A stretch of 64,000 nt of DNA, taken from the NCBI GenBank assembly GCA_021399435.1, contig JAJTUP010000017.1:1178001-1242000 (forward strand). Reading direction: 5' to 3'. How positions within the stretch are numbered: position 1 is the first letter of the stretch; each line of letters opens with the position of its first letter. A program made the position numbers and the translations under genes. The DNA comes from Diaporthe sp. PMI_573. Taxonomy: Eukaryota > Ascomycota > Sordariomycetes > Diaporthales > Diaporthaceae. A model generated the notes under the pieces. That model was not told where the DNA came from. It was given only the letters and a program-made list of their open reading frames with translations, and did not search any database. This document shows, piece after piece, positions 1-10,849 of this stretch.

Positions 1-442
1 TCTGGGATAACGAAGCCTCACTGCCTTCAACCCATAGTGTACCACTAGCAAATACAGAGAGAAACCTCTCTGTACGCTTAAGTTTATCCCACTCAACGCC
101 ATTGAGTCGAAAGCTATCGCATTCAGGGTGTTTATCAATGAAGTCCTTAATCTCTCGCTCCTTGCGTGTCGTACGCTTGATGAGATAATACCATGAGGAC
201 CATCGAGTGTCGTTATCAATCCCTAATGCAATGCTGACAGCCTCGATCCATCGATCATGATGGATAGAGCTGTTTCGAAGCCATACAGCTAGGTTATGAA
301 GCTTCTGGAGCGCAGTAGTAGCACCCCATCCTTCAAAACCTTTATGCTTCGCTTTAACCTTACTCCCTCTTCTCTGGGCTTGTTCACAACCCCCAAGTTC
401 AAGTTTTAGAGACCGAGAGAGCTCAATGAGGCAGTAGCTGGG
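1..442 (-). mobile_element. hAT-family transposase fragment, runs off left edge
   Basis: An open minus-strand frame runs from 442 to the window edge with no stop. It contains 'NDTRWSSWYYLIKR', the conserved TRW-x-SWY block of fungal hAT (Restless-like) transposases, followed by 'GVEWDKLKRTERFLSVF', which matches the hAT 'EW..L..I..fL..F' segment, and an 'SEASLS' stretch. A CTAAC-like branch site and AG precede the frame near 442, so this may be an internal exon. Only the central part of the transposase is visible; the DDE catalytic residues and hATC dimerisation domain would lie outside the window. Whether the full element is intact cannot be judged. Confidence 0.8.
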
Positions 443-1846
443 TTAGTGCAGGCAGTAGCAGGCAGCATGTTCGGTAGCATCTGAACTCACATGAGAGGTC
501 ACCACAATATATATCGAGCAGAACCAATAAAATTAGACGACGCTTCAAGGACTTCAGCATCCACAATCATACAATCTTATCAAATGATAAGATCTAATTG
601 ACCAATCAGGAGCGGGTAGAGTGGGTAGAGCCCCCTCTACAATGCCCAAGTATGGTGTTGCGTTGTAGGATTTCAGAGACGATGTCAAAGACAATGTCAC
701 GGCTGATTGCCAGGGATCAGATGTTTAGTGACAATCGTGCCCGCCGCAAGAGCTGAGGCCAGCAACAAAGAGTGTGTCACCATAATGGGCAACGAAAGTT
801 TGGGCTCTCTACCAGGTACGATATCGTGTAAAGTTCACAGTGCGAGCTGAGTTTGCGGAGGGATAAGGGGAAGTGGTTTCGAATGAGTGGCATTCGGCTT
901 TCGGGACTTCTGGAACTGTCAGAACAAATGGTGGGATGGTATGATATCCGTGGTAGTTCTGGGTCTAGAATTTGTGCCTCTGCCTTTTATTGATTTCCGA
1001 TTCTTGGCGGCAATTATTTGCTCCCGCTTCAACGATCGGAAAAGCTTCTGTCAGCACTAATTAGTTCATTATGGGCTAGCTCCATGCTGTTTAAAATTAA
1101 GCATGACCAGAAGGGAGCCGCATCGAACTACCTAGGTACTTTAGGCATCCACGGCGGCTAATTAAGACCTGCCAACACGCGTACGGCTCGACACAGTCAG
1201 GTGCAAAACGAACACGTCGTTGCAATTCACTATGTTCGTGGTCTTTTCTCGAGTTGAGCGCTACGCCGTCATGTTACGGTCAGTAAATGCCGGCGGCCGA
1301 CTAGGTTCCAGGTAATTGTGCTTGCCTCAAATTCAGGAAATCAATTTGTGAGAGCCAAGCCATCATCTTCGCTGCCCCCTTCCGCCGTCATGACAAACGG
1401 TCGGTTGAGTCCAGGCACAAGTATCCGCGTTCTTGACTGTCTCAGGCTGATGGGTGCTTGAAATTTCTCTGTACCGTGGTTGTTCCCCCCCCCCCCCCCC
1501 GGGCAGTTCTATGCACTTAGCCAGATGAGGTTTTGGGCGACAGTCCATAGTTTCTCCAGTTACCACAGCAGTCTGGCCTCCAGGAAATCGACCTAAGTGT
1601 TCTACTGGTTGCTTGATCTTGGGCAAGGTCGAACATTACGTATGGGACTTATGAACGAGGTTACAATTCAACAAAATGCTAATTCCAATGAAGCCTCTAA
1701 ATAACGTTACTTATGGAAACCTTTTCTTGACTAGACCTATGTCCTTGTGCCATTTTCCGAGTCTGGAAATTTCTCGATGCCGCACATCCAGGTCATGGGC
1801 AATGTTTCAAAAGAACCCCCACCGTGCTGTCTGGCAGAGGAACCTC
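443..1846. other. Intergenic, no gene recognised
   Basis: No frame here shows recognisable domains or convincing coding character on either strand. A pure run of 16 C lies at 1485-1500. The segment separates the hAT fragment from the 3' end of the P450 gene. Confidence 0.6.
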
Positions 1847-3707
1847 TTAACAGTTAAGAGCGTCCAGATCGATCTCCTCCTTCCGTCGCCTTACCAGGAG
1901 CTTCCCACTGGGTTCTGGAACCAAAGACATACCAATGGAAAGGATGCTGGGGTCATGGCCTTCGGGAAGCTTCCACTCGTACTTCAGCAGGAGGTGACAC
2001 AGCGCAATCTTGATCTCGTTGGCCGCAAAGAACCTCCCGGGACAGGCATGCTGCCCGTGCCCGAAACCGAGATGCTGCTCACTCGTGCTGACCAGATGCG
2101 CCATCTTGTCCTTGCCAGGGTTCTCCCTCATGCGCAAGAACCGGTAGCCGTCAAACTTTTCGGGCTCCTCGTAGTACTCTGAATCTTGCATGTGGGTACT
2201 CCCGACTAGAATCCTTGTGCCCTTGGGTATCACATAGCCGCTAGACAACTTGATGTCCTTGAGTGCCCTTCGTCGCCAGGGAGCTGCATGGAGAAAAGTC
2301 GACGGTCAGCGATCTCGTCAGTGTTTTGGAAGCTGCGGGTCCTAAAGCTTACCAAGGAGCACAGGCTTAATGCGCTGTGCCTCTTTTATGACACTATCCA
2401 TCAACTTGAGGTCGTACATCGCTTGCTTGGTGAGACCATGGCATCCGAGCACTCGGATGACCTCCTCGCGGAGCGGTGTGAACAACTCCGGGTGACGAGC
2501 GATCGAAAACATGGTCATCTGTAGCAGATCGCTTGTGGTATGGATAGCGACGATCGAGAGTGAGATTTGCGCTACAGCAGGGTCATAACCCGCGGTGTAC
2601 TCTTGCTCGAACCACTCGAGAGAATCATTGTAGACTGGCGGTTTTTCGCCCAGAGCCAGAGCCTCGGCTTTTCTCGCTTTGCGCTGCTCAACGTACGGTT
2701 CGATGGCTCGGCGTGCAGCATTAAGCTTCTCGCGGACCTCTTTAGCCTCTGGCATAAACCAGTGGACCAGAGGACGAAGAGCACGCGGCCAGGCTCTCAA
2801 TTTATCGCCATTCCCGAACGATGCGGTAGTATACTCTGATGATGCTTTGATCCAGTCTTCGTTTCGACACAGCTCGTCGCCTACAAAGACCCTCGAGGAG
2901 AGGCGGGCGATGAGTCCCAAGATATCGCGCGAGGGAATAACTTCGTGCCATTCTGTTTTGAAGTTAATCACCAATAAGAGCACACAAGGTATGTGTCATC
3001 AGAAGTGAGACAGCTCCAGGACTGCGTACCAGTTGAGTCAGTCAGATCTTTCTGAAGTGCTGCACTTGCCTCGTGAGAAAGAGGCATCGTAATCTTGGCT
3101 GTTATTGCTAGTAATCAATATCCGCAATTCTTAAGATCTCAGTTTTGATATTTGTCTTAGGTCAGTGACTCACTAAGAGCTTTTGTCAGATGCTTCATCA
3201 CGACCGTTGACATTTTCTCGTCCGCTTTGAAAGGCTCCCATCCGGGCACATAAGCATGAGAATCCTATAGAAGTGTTATTTCCTTAGTGAAGAGACTCAC
3301 TCAAGCAACATCTCAGCAAGGCTATCGACAGTCCTACTTACGTCTTCCGCCACCTTCCGAAAGTCCAGGTCAGGATGGCTCTTCAGTTCATTCACGAACT
3401 CTGGAGGCAACACCAGTGCCTCACCCCAATCAGTGTAAATCCTGTACGGTTCATGGGGATACATTGATCTGGCCTTGGCCATGACCTCTTTGCTTCTTGT
3501 CATGAACCGGTTCACGGAATTCATAGGAGTGAGCTCCGTGCGCTTTTTGGGATTGACAATAGGGGCCGAGAGGGTGCTCTGCTTGGCCATGCCATACAAA
3601 AACATGATAAACAGCAAGAGGGGTGCGATGTATGACACTCTGTTTTCGAAATGAGTTGCCATGGACAGAGGTCCAATGCCTTCCTCAATCTCCAGCCGGG
3701 ACGGCAT
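1847..3707 (-). CDS. Cytochrome P450, ent-kaurene oxidase-like (CYP503/CYP68 type)
   Basis: Heme-thiolate monooxygenase, probably anchored in the ER. Five exons keep one frame: 3342-3707, 3174-3264, 3030-3098, 2353-2952 and 1847-2283, giving about 520 aa, the normal length. The introns have GTAAGT, GTGAGT, GTACGC and GTAAGC donors. The N-terminus has one membrane segment (about residues 25-43). 'EWHEV', 'ARLSSRVFVG' and 'CRNEDW' are typical of the ent-kaurene oxidase-like group. The I-helix reads 'AIHTTSD', the K-helix ExxR is 'EAQR', and the heme loop is 'FGHGQHACPGRFFA' with the Cys ligand. All key residues are present, so it looks functional. The substrate is not known from sequence; family members oxidise terpenoids and other secondary metabolites. 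A second, decayed P450 lies about 2 kb away, but no cyclase or synthase gene is in view. Confidence 0.92.
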
Positions 3708-5739
3708 GATGGGTGAACAGTTTGATATGAGTATTGAGGGAAAATAAGTGATGGTTTTGCAGCGAACTAGAAGAGTGTCGGCGTAGACTAGCGGAAAAGA
3801 CTGACCAAGTATCAGCGGCGGAAGACCATCTATATATACTTACTTCTGTCGACATTGTAAGATGTGTGAAATGCACGGGTATTTAAGCAAACCCGACAAA
3901 TATGCGTACTACTGCCTCAATGGAGACACAGAGTCATTGCGGTGAGCTGAATGTTGCATCAACCATCTGACAATTAGCCACTGCTTGACGTTGAGGCTTG
4001 CAAGTGGATCTCCATGCACCGGGACCGCCTCGGTGCCGTGTCGTAGTCGTAACCGCGTTGCGGAGGTTCCAGAATCGGAAGCAAATTACACCCCACAACC
4101 CGTATCGGTACATACCCGCCGCTGGAATCTTGAAGCCAAGCCCTGTGGTCTATGTAGTCGCCGCATTCTGTTGCAGGGTATTCCGCAGAAGTGATGTGTG
4201 TCAAAATCCACCGTCTCGCATCGCCCGGTCATTCGCTCGGGTTTCTGACTGAAATATGCCAAGCATTTAATAGGGGAATCCACAGCAGTCCTGGAAATGT
4301 TGACCCGATCTCAATTTGAAAAAAGAACCTACCTCATTTGACCATGGTACTTCGATGACAAAAAACACGTATGCAGCAGAACCTGAGTTGCACGCGACAT
4401 TGAGATGCGCCCGCACTCGCCATACACAGGACGGTCTGCCATACCCAGGCCACAGTGCTCTCTCGTGGGGTATCTAGGGGCAAGGGGCCGTATAGGGAGG
4501 AGCCAAGGTTTGAAATAGCTCCGAGCGACATCAAGGATACTTTCCAGAGTGGTACAAAAAAAATTCTAACTGGACGTAAGTTTGCCGTCTGCCGCAGTCT
4601 CACTCCCTGTTTCTCTCGCTTGTGTTATTTCGCAGCTTGGTCACATTATGTCTATTACTGTTGAGACATGATTTCATCTCTCGGCCCACACAGGCTATTC
4701 TAGATGTCGTCTTTCTTTTTGTGGTTAGCATGAACCCTTTGCTCACTCGACACGGTCTTTATCGCAAGTTCGTATCCCAAAACAAGTCGAGTCCAAACGC
4801 AGGTGTTTGGTCCAGATACCGAAACTGCTAATTCTCGGCCTTTCAGTTGGAGATCAGGGGCGTCTGGCAAGGATATATGAATGTATGTCTGATCAGATGG
4901 TCTCAGAGGTTCAGAGCGGCGGAGGACATCTTCATCAGGAGCCCTTTCGGGCTTGGTGTGACCTGGGAAAAGATGTACAGCAGGGGAAGATACTCACTGC
5001 ACCTTTTCCAACATCTCTTGGGCCTCTGTTCCCATCATGATTGCCTAAGGCCTGGTGTCGACGGATCAATTAAGCTGAGGTTGGGAGCGAATTGGTCCCT
5101 CGATCTCTCCTTTCAATACATTGACCCAATATAGCACTGTCAATGGTGGGAACAAAACTCCAACACACATAGAATACATGCCCGCATACAAAATGAACAC
5201 ACATATGGACAAAATCCTCATGTTTTCGTACTCGGAGGCAAAGCCAAGGCCTGGTCCTGTCTGCTTAGTATGACATCGGGATTGAGCTTTTCTGGATCAA
5301 TTCCGGCCACTAAAAATGGCTTGGCAAACTTTGCATGGGGTCGAATTTCGAAAATGAATACCCCTCTGAAGGATCCAAAAGGCACCGCAGCTGAGCTTGG
5401 TGACGGCACATTGGCTTCCAATCCGGCCGGTGATCAATTGATGCATGTACGAAATATAATGAGTACCTAAATACTGCCCACTGCGGATCTGTGGTCAATA
5501 AGTAGTTGCATAGCCTCTCGTTCGTGGTTGGACAAACACGTAAGCACTTAAGTCTTGGCCATCAGTGTTTCCGAATGGGTTCAAGTGTATTACCCAATTT
5601 GATCATCCTTGCTGTGCAGCCTGATGCCCCTGGCAGAGCATTTGCGTCACTCCTCCCTGGCGCAGTTTGCTCCTACGTACAAATATCGAGCAATTAGCAG
5701 CACTGTGGTTTCTATTTATTCACTTCAGTTCACTGTTTT
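3708..5739. other. Intergenic, possible gene remnants on minus strand
   Basis: No complete gene is recognised. On the minus strand, 5218-5421 encodes 67 aa with plausible coding character (contains 'FAKPFLVAGIDPEKLNPD' and 'ILSRQDQALALPP'), and the adjacent frame at about 5104-5240 reads as a hydrophobic stretch ('ICVFILYAGMYS'). They may be frameshifted parts of one membrane-protein remnant, but I cannot name a family. The rest shows nothing. Confidence 0.3.
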
Positions 5740-6503
5740 CGAATTCCTCTTGACGTCTCGTTTTCGTTCTCTTGTTAATACCTTCTTTCTGACCACTATT
5801 CGTCATCAGTGTCCCACCGATTTCATACCCATACACTGTACCGCGAACGGCAACATCGAAGCATGTCGAACGTGACCCACTCAAACCACTTGGTCATATT
5901 GAGTGATTTTGCGCCACTTTCGCCTTTCTCGCGAAGCCTCTGCATGAACAGGTCGAGATAGCCATTGATCAATGGCTGTTGCGCAGCCATAGCACTTGCT
6001 GAAAAGGCCGCTGACAGCGTGCGACGCATTGGGCCGTGTCTGTCTCGCATAGCAGTCACGAGGCTCGAGTCACGACTCGGGTCGAAGATCTTCGGGTCTT
6101 TCCCATTCTCAGGCTGGCCTTGCTTGCCCCTGAATCTCCTTCCAGGAATCCGGGTGTGTGAATGAGAGCTCGTCCGGCGCTATGCGGACGATCTGGCCGT
6201 ACCGCTTGTGTAATGCGAGCAGTTTCTTGTGCGGTCTTCCCATCCATATGTTCAGGCCAGCAGGGATCGATGTTGCCGCCCATAGTATGGGACCCGGGTA
6301 TCGACGCAAGGGGTGAAAAAAGAGGTTGTAGATAATTTTTGCTGCGGGATATCCGACCAGCTATAGAATGGTCAGTTTCCCTGTAATGACAACATGGTCT
6401 TTAGCACCTGGCTAGAAGTACATACTGCAATACAAGCCACGGCGAGTATCCAGGAAATTCCTCGCGTTTGATCATCGGCTATAGTCCCAAGCAAGGCAGC
6501 CAT
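5740..6503 (-). pseudogene. Cytochrome P450 pseudogene, N-terminal part only
   Basis: The ATG is at 6503. A short first exon with a hydrophobic stretch ends at a GTATGT donor near 6430, and a second exon begins after CTATAG near 6361. The second exon encodes 'NLFFHPLRRYPGP', the classic N-terminal hinge of fungal P450s of the isotrichodermin C-15 hydroxylase-like group, then 'YGQIVRIAPDELSF'. Around 6125 the frame shifts into 'KQGQPENGKDPKIF' and 'RHGPMRRTLSAAFS'. A second frameshift follows 'FDML' near 5857. The I-helix, ExxR and heme-binding regions are absent, so no enzyme can be made. It is a 5' fragment left by deletion and small indels, on the same strand as the intact P450. Confidence 0.85.
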
Positions 6504-6777
6504 TGCCTGGGGCCGTCGTCAACACTGGCGGCAATGGTGGCAGTGCTGGGAGCCCATCAAACCTACGAGAAGATACTGGGCCTGGTGGCAACGTTGGCGG
6601 CTCTATTGTGGCCGCCTGGCTATACCCAACCCCAGGTACGTTGACATTAAACGATGGGTTGACGACGACATTAACACCACTTTCTCTCTACTTCTGCTTC
6701 CTCTGCTTCTTTTGAGGAGGGACAAGGCTAACTCCATCGTCATCAGGCTCTTTCTTATCGGCCTCTGCCTAAGACCT

Positions 6778-7914
6778 CTAACGCTCGAAGAGAACTTCCG
6801 GTGGCCCTCTCAGCGCGGCTTTGCCCTTGGTAATTGCTTCAGCCCAGTCATTTAAGTCCTTATCAGAGAGACTTATGTGTGTGCCATCGTGCCTTACAAA
6901 AAACCACTGCTGGAGGGTATCACCCTTATTACAATGGCGACGATTTGCCCTGCAACGGGGCCCCTCCCCACACACCCAAAGCTGTATTAGTTTCTTGTGG
7001 GTGGCCCAAATAGGCTCCTCCTCCTCCCCTATCCCCGTAATCATTTGAGCAGTAATTGACCCATTCTGAGGTTCCCTGGGCAATGGGCTCCCCCTCGACG
7101 ATACGATGCTTCTCGCCGGCCTAATTGCTGGCAGACTGTCCTCGGGAGTGGCAGCCTGCCAGGCAATAGGGGACGGCCTGAAGATTTCGATTGGTGGTCG
7201 TCTCATGGGGCGACTAGGCGTTGCCTGTACTGGCGGCGCCGGCAAGGTGACCCTATAGGTATGTAAAGATTTGAGAGAAAATGGACCCTTGGCCTTAGAG
7301 AGAGTCTTTACGAGGTTATCGTAGTCAATGACTCCTGCATTATCATTAGTTGTTCCCCTTGCCATTGCTGACTATAGAATAGTGGTTTCTCGCCCTACAA
7401 TGTGGCCAGCCTTAACAAATGCCCTCCTCAACGTGATTACGGCGCCTGGGCTATCCTTAAACTCGGCCTCTGCCCGATCCCTCGTTGAGGGAAGCAACTG
7501 CAGCATAAGCGCCCCGATATCTAGACCCTCCTCCCCATCCTCTAATTGAAGAGAATGTCGTTTAGACGGTACGGTACGTTTGCCCTTTGGGCTGAGAATC
7601 TCGATATTTGACGTCAGGGATACTTTGCCCAGTGGTGTATGCCTTGGCTGGGCGAGAGGGCGGCTTTCGACAAGCTTAAGATTGTCGGCAGCGTTGTTTG
7701 CCAGGGGCTCCGATTTAGGGGCAGGATCGTCACATTTAGCGGCTTCCTGACGGTCTGTATCCTTCTCAACCTCATCACTAAATACGTCGTTTTCGTCGGT
7801 GACTTTAGCAGTGTTTTCTCGTGCCCTCTGAGCCGCACGCTTTGTTGCAGCTGACTTGTCCCTGGTGGTCTTGGAGGCTGCCTGTGAGCGCTTCCGAGTG
7901 GATGAATCAGCCAT
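6778..7914 (-). pseudogene. Uncharacterised 375-codon ORF broken by one TAG
   Basis: Two ORFs (7372-7914 and 6778-7365) are in the same frame and separated by one TAG at 7372-7374 plus two sense codons. Read as one unit, the product would be about 377 residues. The N-terminal half is basic and low-complexity ('KRSQAASKTTRDKSAATKR'), then acidic. The C-terminal half has a Cys-containing block ('WVCGEGPRCRANRRHC') and ends 'WFFVRHDGTHISLSDKDLND'. I do not recognise the family. The stop could come from CAG by one C-to-T change in CpA context. It may be an ORF of an unnamed repeat, or a host gene recently knocked out. Confidence 0.5.
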
Positions 7915-9504
7915 ATTTGCCGAGAATACCCGGGCCCGGTATTCTCCAGCGTTCTGGATCGCCGTGCAAATCGCGTCAAAGCATGTCGACCAGTTTATTG
8001 TTCATGAAGTCAGAGCATAGAGGACTATTTCCACGGACAATTTCTTCTGATGCCTACTCAACTCACTAGACGCATACTCAATCTGATAGATGCACGATAC
8101 ACCCACACCGGGTCGGTTAGGCCCACACCGGGTCAGTCAGGCCACCCCATTGGATGGCCTGCACCAATGGCGCCATCCTGCGTGCGAGTCCTGCTCAGCC
8201 ATTTGGTATTAGGTATCGCACGTATTCGCGATGGTAGCTTCCTGAAAGGGATGCATCAATACATCCCATCCTGGCATTCGAATCATGACCAGTATGTATG
8301 TCCATGATAGACGACATGGTTGCTATCATGTAATGTTACTGATTATTGGAAGGGGGGTTGTAAGTGAGAGGGAAAAAAGCAAGAAAGAAAAGAGACAAAA
8401 CGTAGAATAAAGAGATTGAGCCCGCCGGAACTCGTTGATGTCTTGTCCTCCTTTCGCAGAAGCTCAATGCTTAGATTTCAGTTTGTTTCTCGCGCCACTC
8501 CTCAGTCTAATTATCCTTCATTCCTGCATAGCTGGCTTGTACTGTCCTGAGCTGTACCGTCCGGACCAGGACTATTCAGCTCGGTTTTTGATTTCCATCT
8601 CCTGCACTTCGGGAAAGTGGTCTTTCCAGAAGTGCCACGACGCCGTCACCGGCGCCGTCACCGTCCCTGCCCGTTGTTGACACTGCCATTTGCCCACCTT
8701 GCACCGCTACTGCTACCGCTGCTATTTTGTACATGAAGTCAGCCGGAAAACAGACGCACCAAGCCAGTGCCCTTGTAGACCTTTGCCGCGCAGGACCTGG
8801 GACTGTTCCTGCCTCTGACTCATCTCCACCCAAGTGTCGATTAATCTCGTGCTCATCCTGCCCCCCTCGCGCGACGACTATAGACGACGCTACGGATCGC
8901 TACGCCGCACTACTTCACACCTCAACCTTACCTTGCCTTACCTTACCCGCCTGACTGCTACCTTACCTTACCTTGCCTGCACGCTGGCTCAAGCCTATGC
9001 CTAGTCTAATACACTACTACGCTACTGACTGTCTGCTTCCTTTAACTCTAACCCTTTGTACCGGTCTAAACTCCTAACGCACAACTATTACAAGCTTCCG
9101 GCCTTTGTATACGCGCTAACGAAGACGTTTTGACGACATCTTGTTCCTGTCCCCCAGAAAGAGTTACGCTCAGTCCTTGTAAACTTGCACCCCGCCACCC
9201 CCAACTAAATACGGAGCACTAACCTTATTTTTAAAATTCATCTCTTACTACGTGGTCTTGGTTAGCTAGCTGTTACGGCATTTTTTGTAATAGAAATCCT
9301 CTCTATATTATCTACGGCGTATTACTACTGTCCTAGACTGTTGGAAGAAGGCGCTATTACATTAAGGTATGGATTGTATAAGCTATACCGCATAAATTTG
9401 GAAACCCACCCGACCACTATGCTAAGGTAGTGCCGCGCTTTAAACTATTTCTAATATGCTTCCGCCACAGGCCTCATACCTTTCCAACCCCTCATTCTCC
9501 TTCG
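7915..9504. other. Intergenic, simple repeats
   Basis: No gene is recognised. A 21-bp unit with core CCCACACCGGGTC occurs twice in tandem at about 8101-8143. A CCTTAC/CCTTGC-rich tract lies at about 8928-8980. Pyrimidine-rich, low-complexity sequence follows up to 9500. Confidence 0.5.
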
Positions 9505-9981
9505 ATGGACCAGACCGCCGAGTCTCTGCCGAACACGGCACCTGCCGCATATCCAACCGATGTCGTCGAAGGACAGCAAAATTTGCGCTTTGATCAGTTA
9601 CGCAAAGAGTATAAAGCCGAGCTTGATCACTTGAAACAACAGTATGAGGATAAGCTGGGGAAGATCGACGTGCGGCTACGTGCAGGACCCGATTCTATTT
9701 TGTGCTTGAAACAAAACCTACAGAAGGTATAACGCGATCTTGTAGAGATTATCGACTCTCTCTCGTCCTTTGAGTCAACTATGGACAAACAGACAGACCT
9801 CCGTATGAAAAGACGCGAGGTGTGTCAGGATTACGAACTTATAATGAAAAAGACGACAACAGAGCTGTGTAATAAGATTCATGTTGTGATTACCAATTCT
9901 GATCCAAATTGGATTCAAGGCCCGGTTTGGGAGGCTTGCAGTGTACCGCATCCTCGAATGGAAGAAATGGAATGTTTCTAG
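9505..9981 (+). pseudogene. Small coiled-coil ORF broken by one TAA
   Basis: From the ATG at 9505 ('MDQTAESLPNTAPAAYP') one frame runs to 9981 (158 sense codons in all) with a single internal TAA at 9730-9732. The middle is charged and helical ('FDQLRKEYKAELDHLKQQYEDK'-like heptads), consistent with a coiled coil. The downstream part continues in frame through 'SFESTMDKQTDLRMKRREV'. No family is recognised. As in the 6.8-7.9 kb ORF, the single stop could arise from CAA by C-to-T. No intron of usable length removes it. Confidence 0.4.
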
Positions 9982-10849
9982 GTTTTAAGTTTATTTTTGG
10001 GCGCGTTTAATAGCTTACTAGATTGCGAAAATGGACCCACCATTCCAGAGTATAGGAGTAATTCGCGTTAAGAATTTTGGTCCAATGGTCGATGAGAAGG
10101 CGCATGTAAAGCCTATCATCCAGTCTACTGCCACTGTGTTTTCGGTAGGACACCAAAATCAAACGATCGTTTGACGCTGAAGCTGCGATTGGCCGATGCT
10201 AGTAAACATCTTGTAGTCTGATTGGTGGGTTTGAAGGGACTGTCAGCTTGGAGGGTGGCTCCCCACCAGAGCTGGGAGTAACGCAAATGTTTGGTTGGTC
10301 ACGTAGGTGTTGTCTTCGAGACCAGCGGATTGACTTTCAATATGACTTAGTTTCCCCAAGAACGAGCTTTTCCCAAGAAACCTATGTGGTACAGTACAGA
10401 AACGTAAGCATATCAAAAAAAATGTGTTACCAGTCGAATTCGATGATCCCCTTGTCCATCCGTTTTCTTCCCAAATCCGCATCTGATCATGGTTCGATGT
10501 CAATTTCAACCAGTAGAGTTTTCCCGTGCGGTGTGTCTATAATGCAGTCTCGAATAAGCTGAGTGAAGTGGCGCTTTGAAAGCACAAACCGGATCGTCAG
10601 CCTTTTCCTTGGCGTTCTGCTGAAAGCAATGCAAGCAAGACAAGCATAGTAGATATTTACGCTAATGCGAGGTTCGATTTTGTCTCTTTCCAATGCACCA
10701 CCGAGATACGATTGGTCATGCGTGTTACCTCAGATTTCAGTTCCCGGCATCCTCGTCACCATTGAACAGGGCTTGTCGTGGTGATCCCTGCATGAGAGAA
10801 GACCGGGATTAATGACGAGTTGGCATCTCAGAATTGAACCTCGCATTAG
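9982..10849. other. Intergenic or unseen first exon of the next gene
   Basis: No conserved coding signal is seen. The next gene has no ATG ahead of its domain and begins after an AG at 10849, so its first exon probably lies here, but I cannot place it. Confidence 0.4.

Noticed and set aside
1676..2182. 168-codon plus-strand ORF
   Set aside because: Antisense to the P450 heme-binding exon, whose minus-strand reading is unambiguous.
6503..6715. Gly-rich plus ORF near 6.5 kb
   Set aside because: Low-complexity GGC/GGT tract overlapping the first exon of the P450 pseudogene; no homology or start context.
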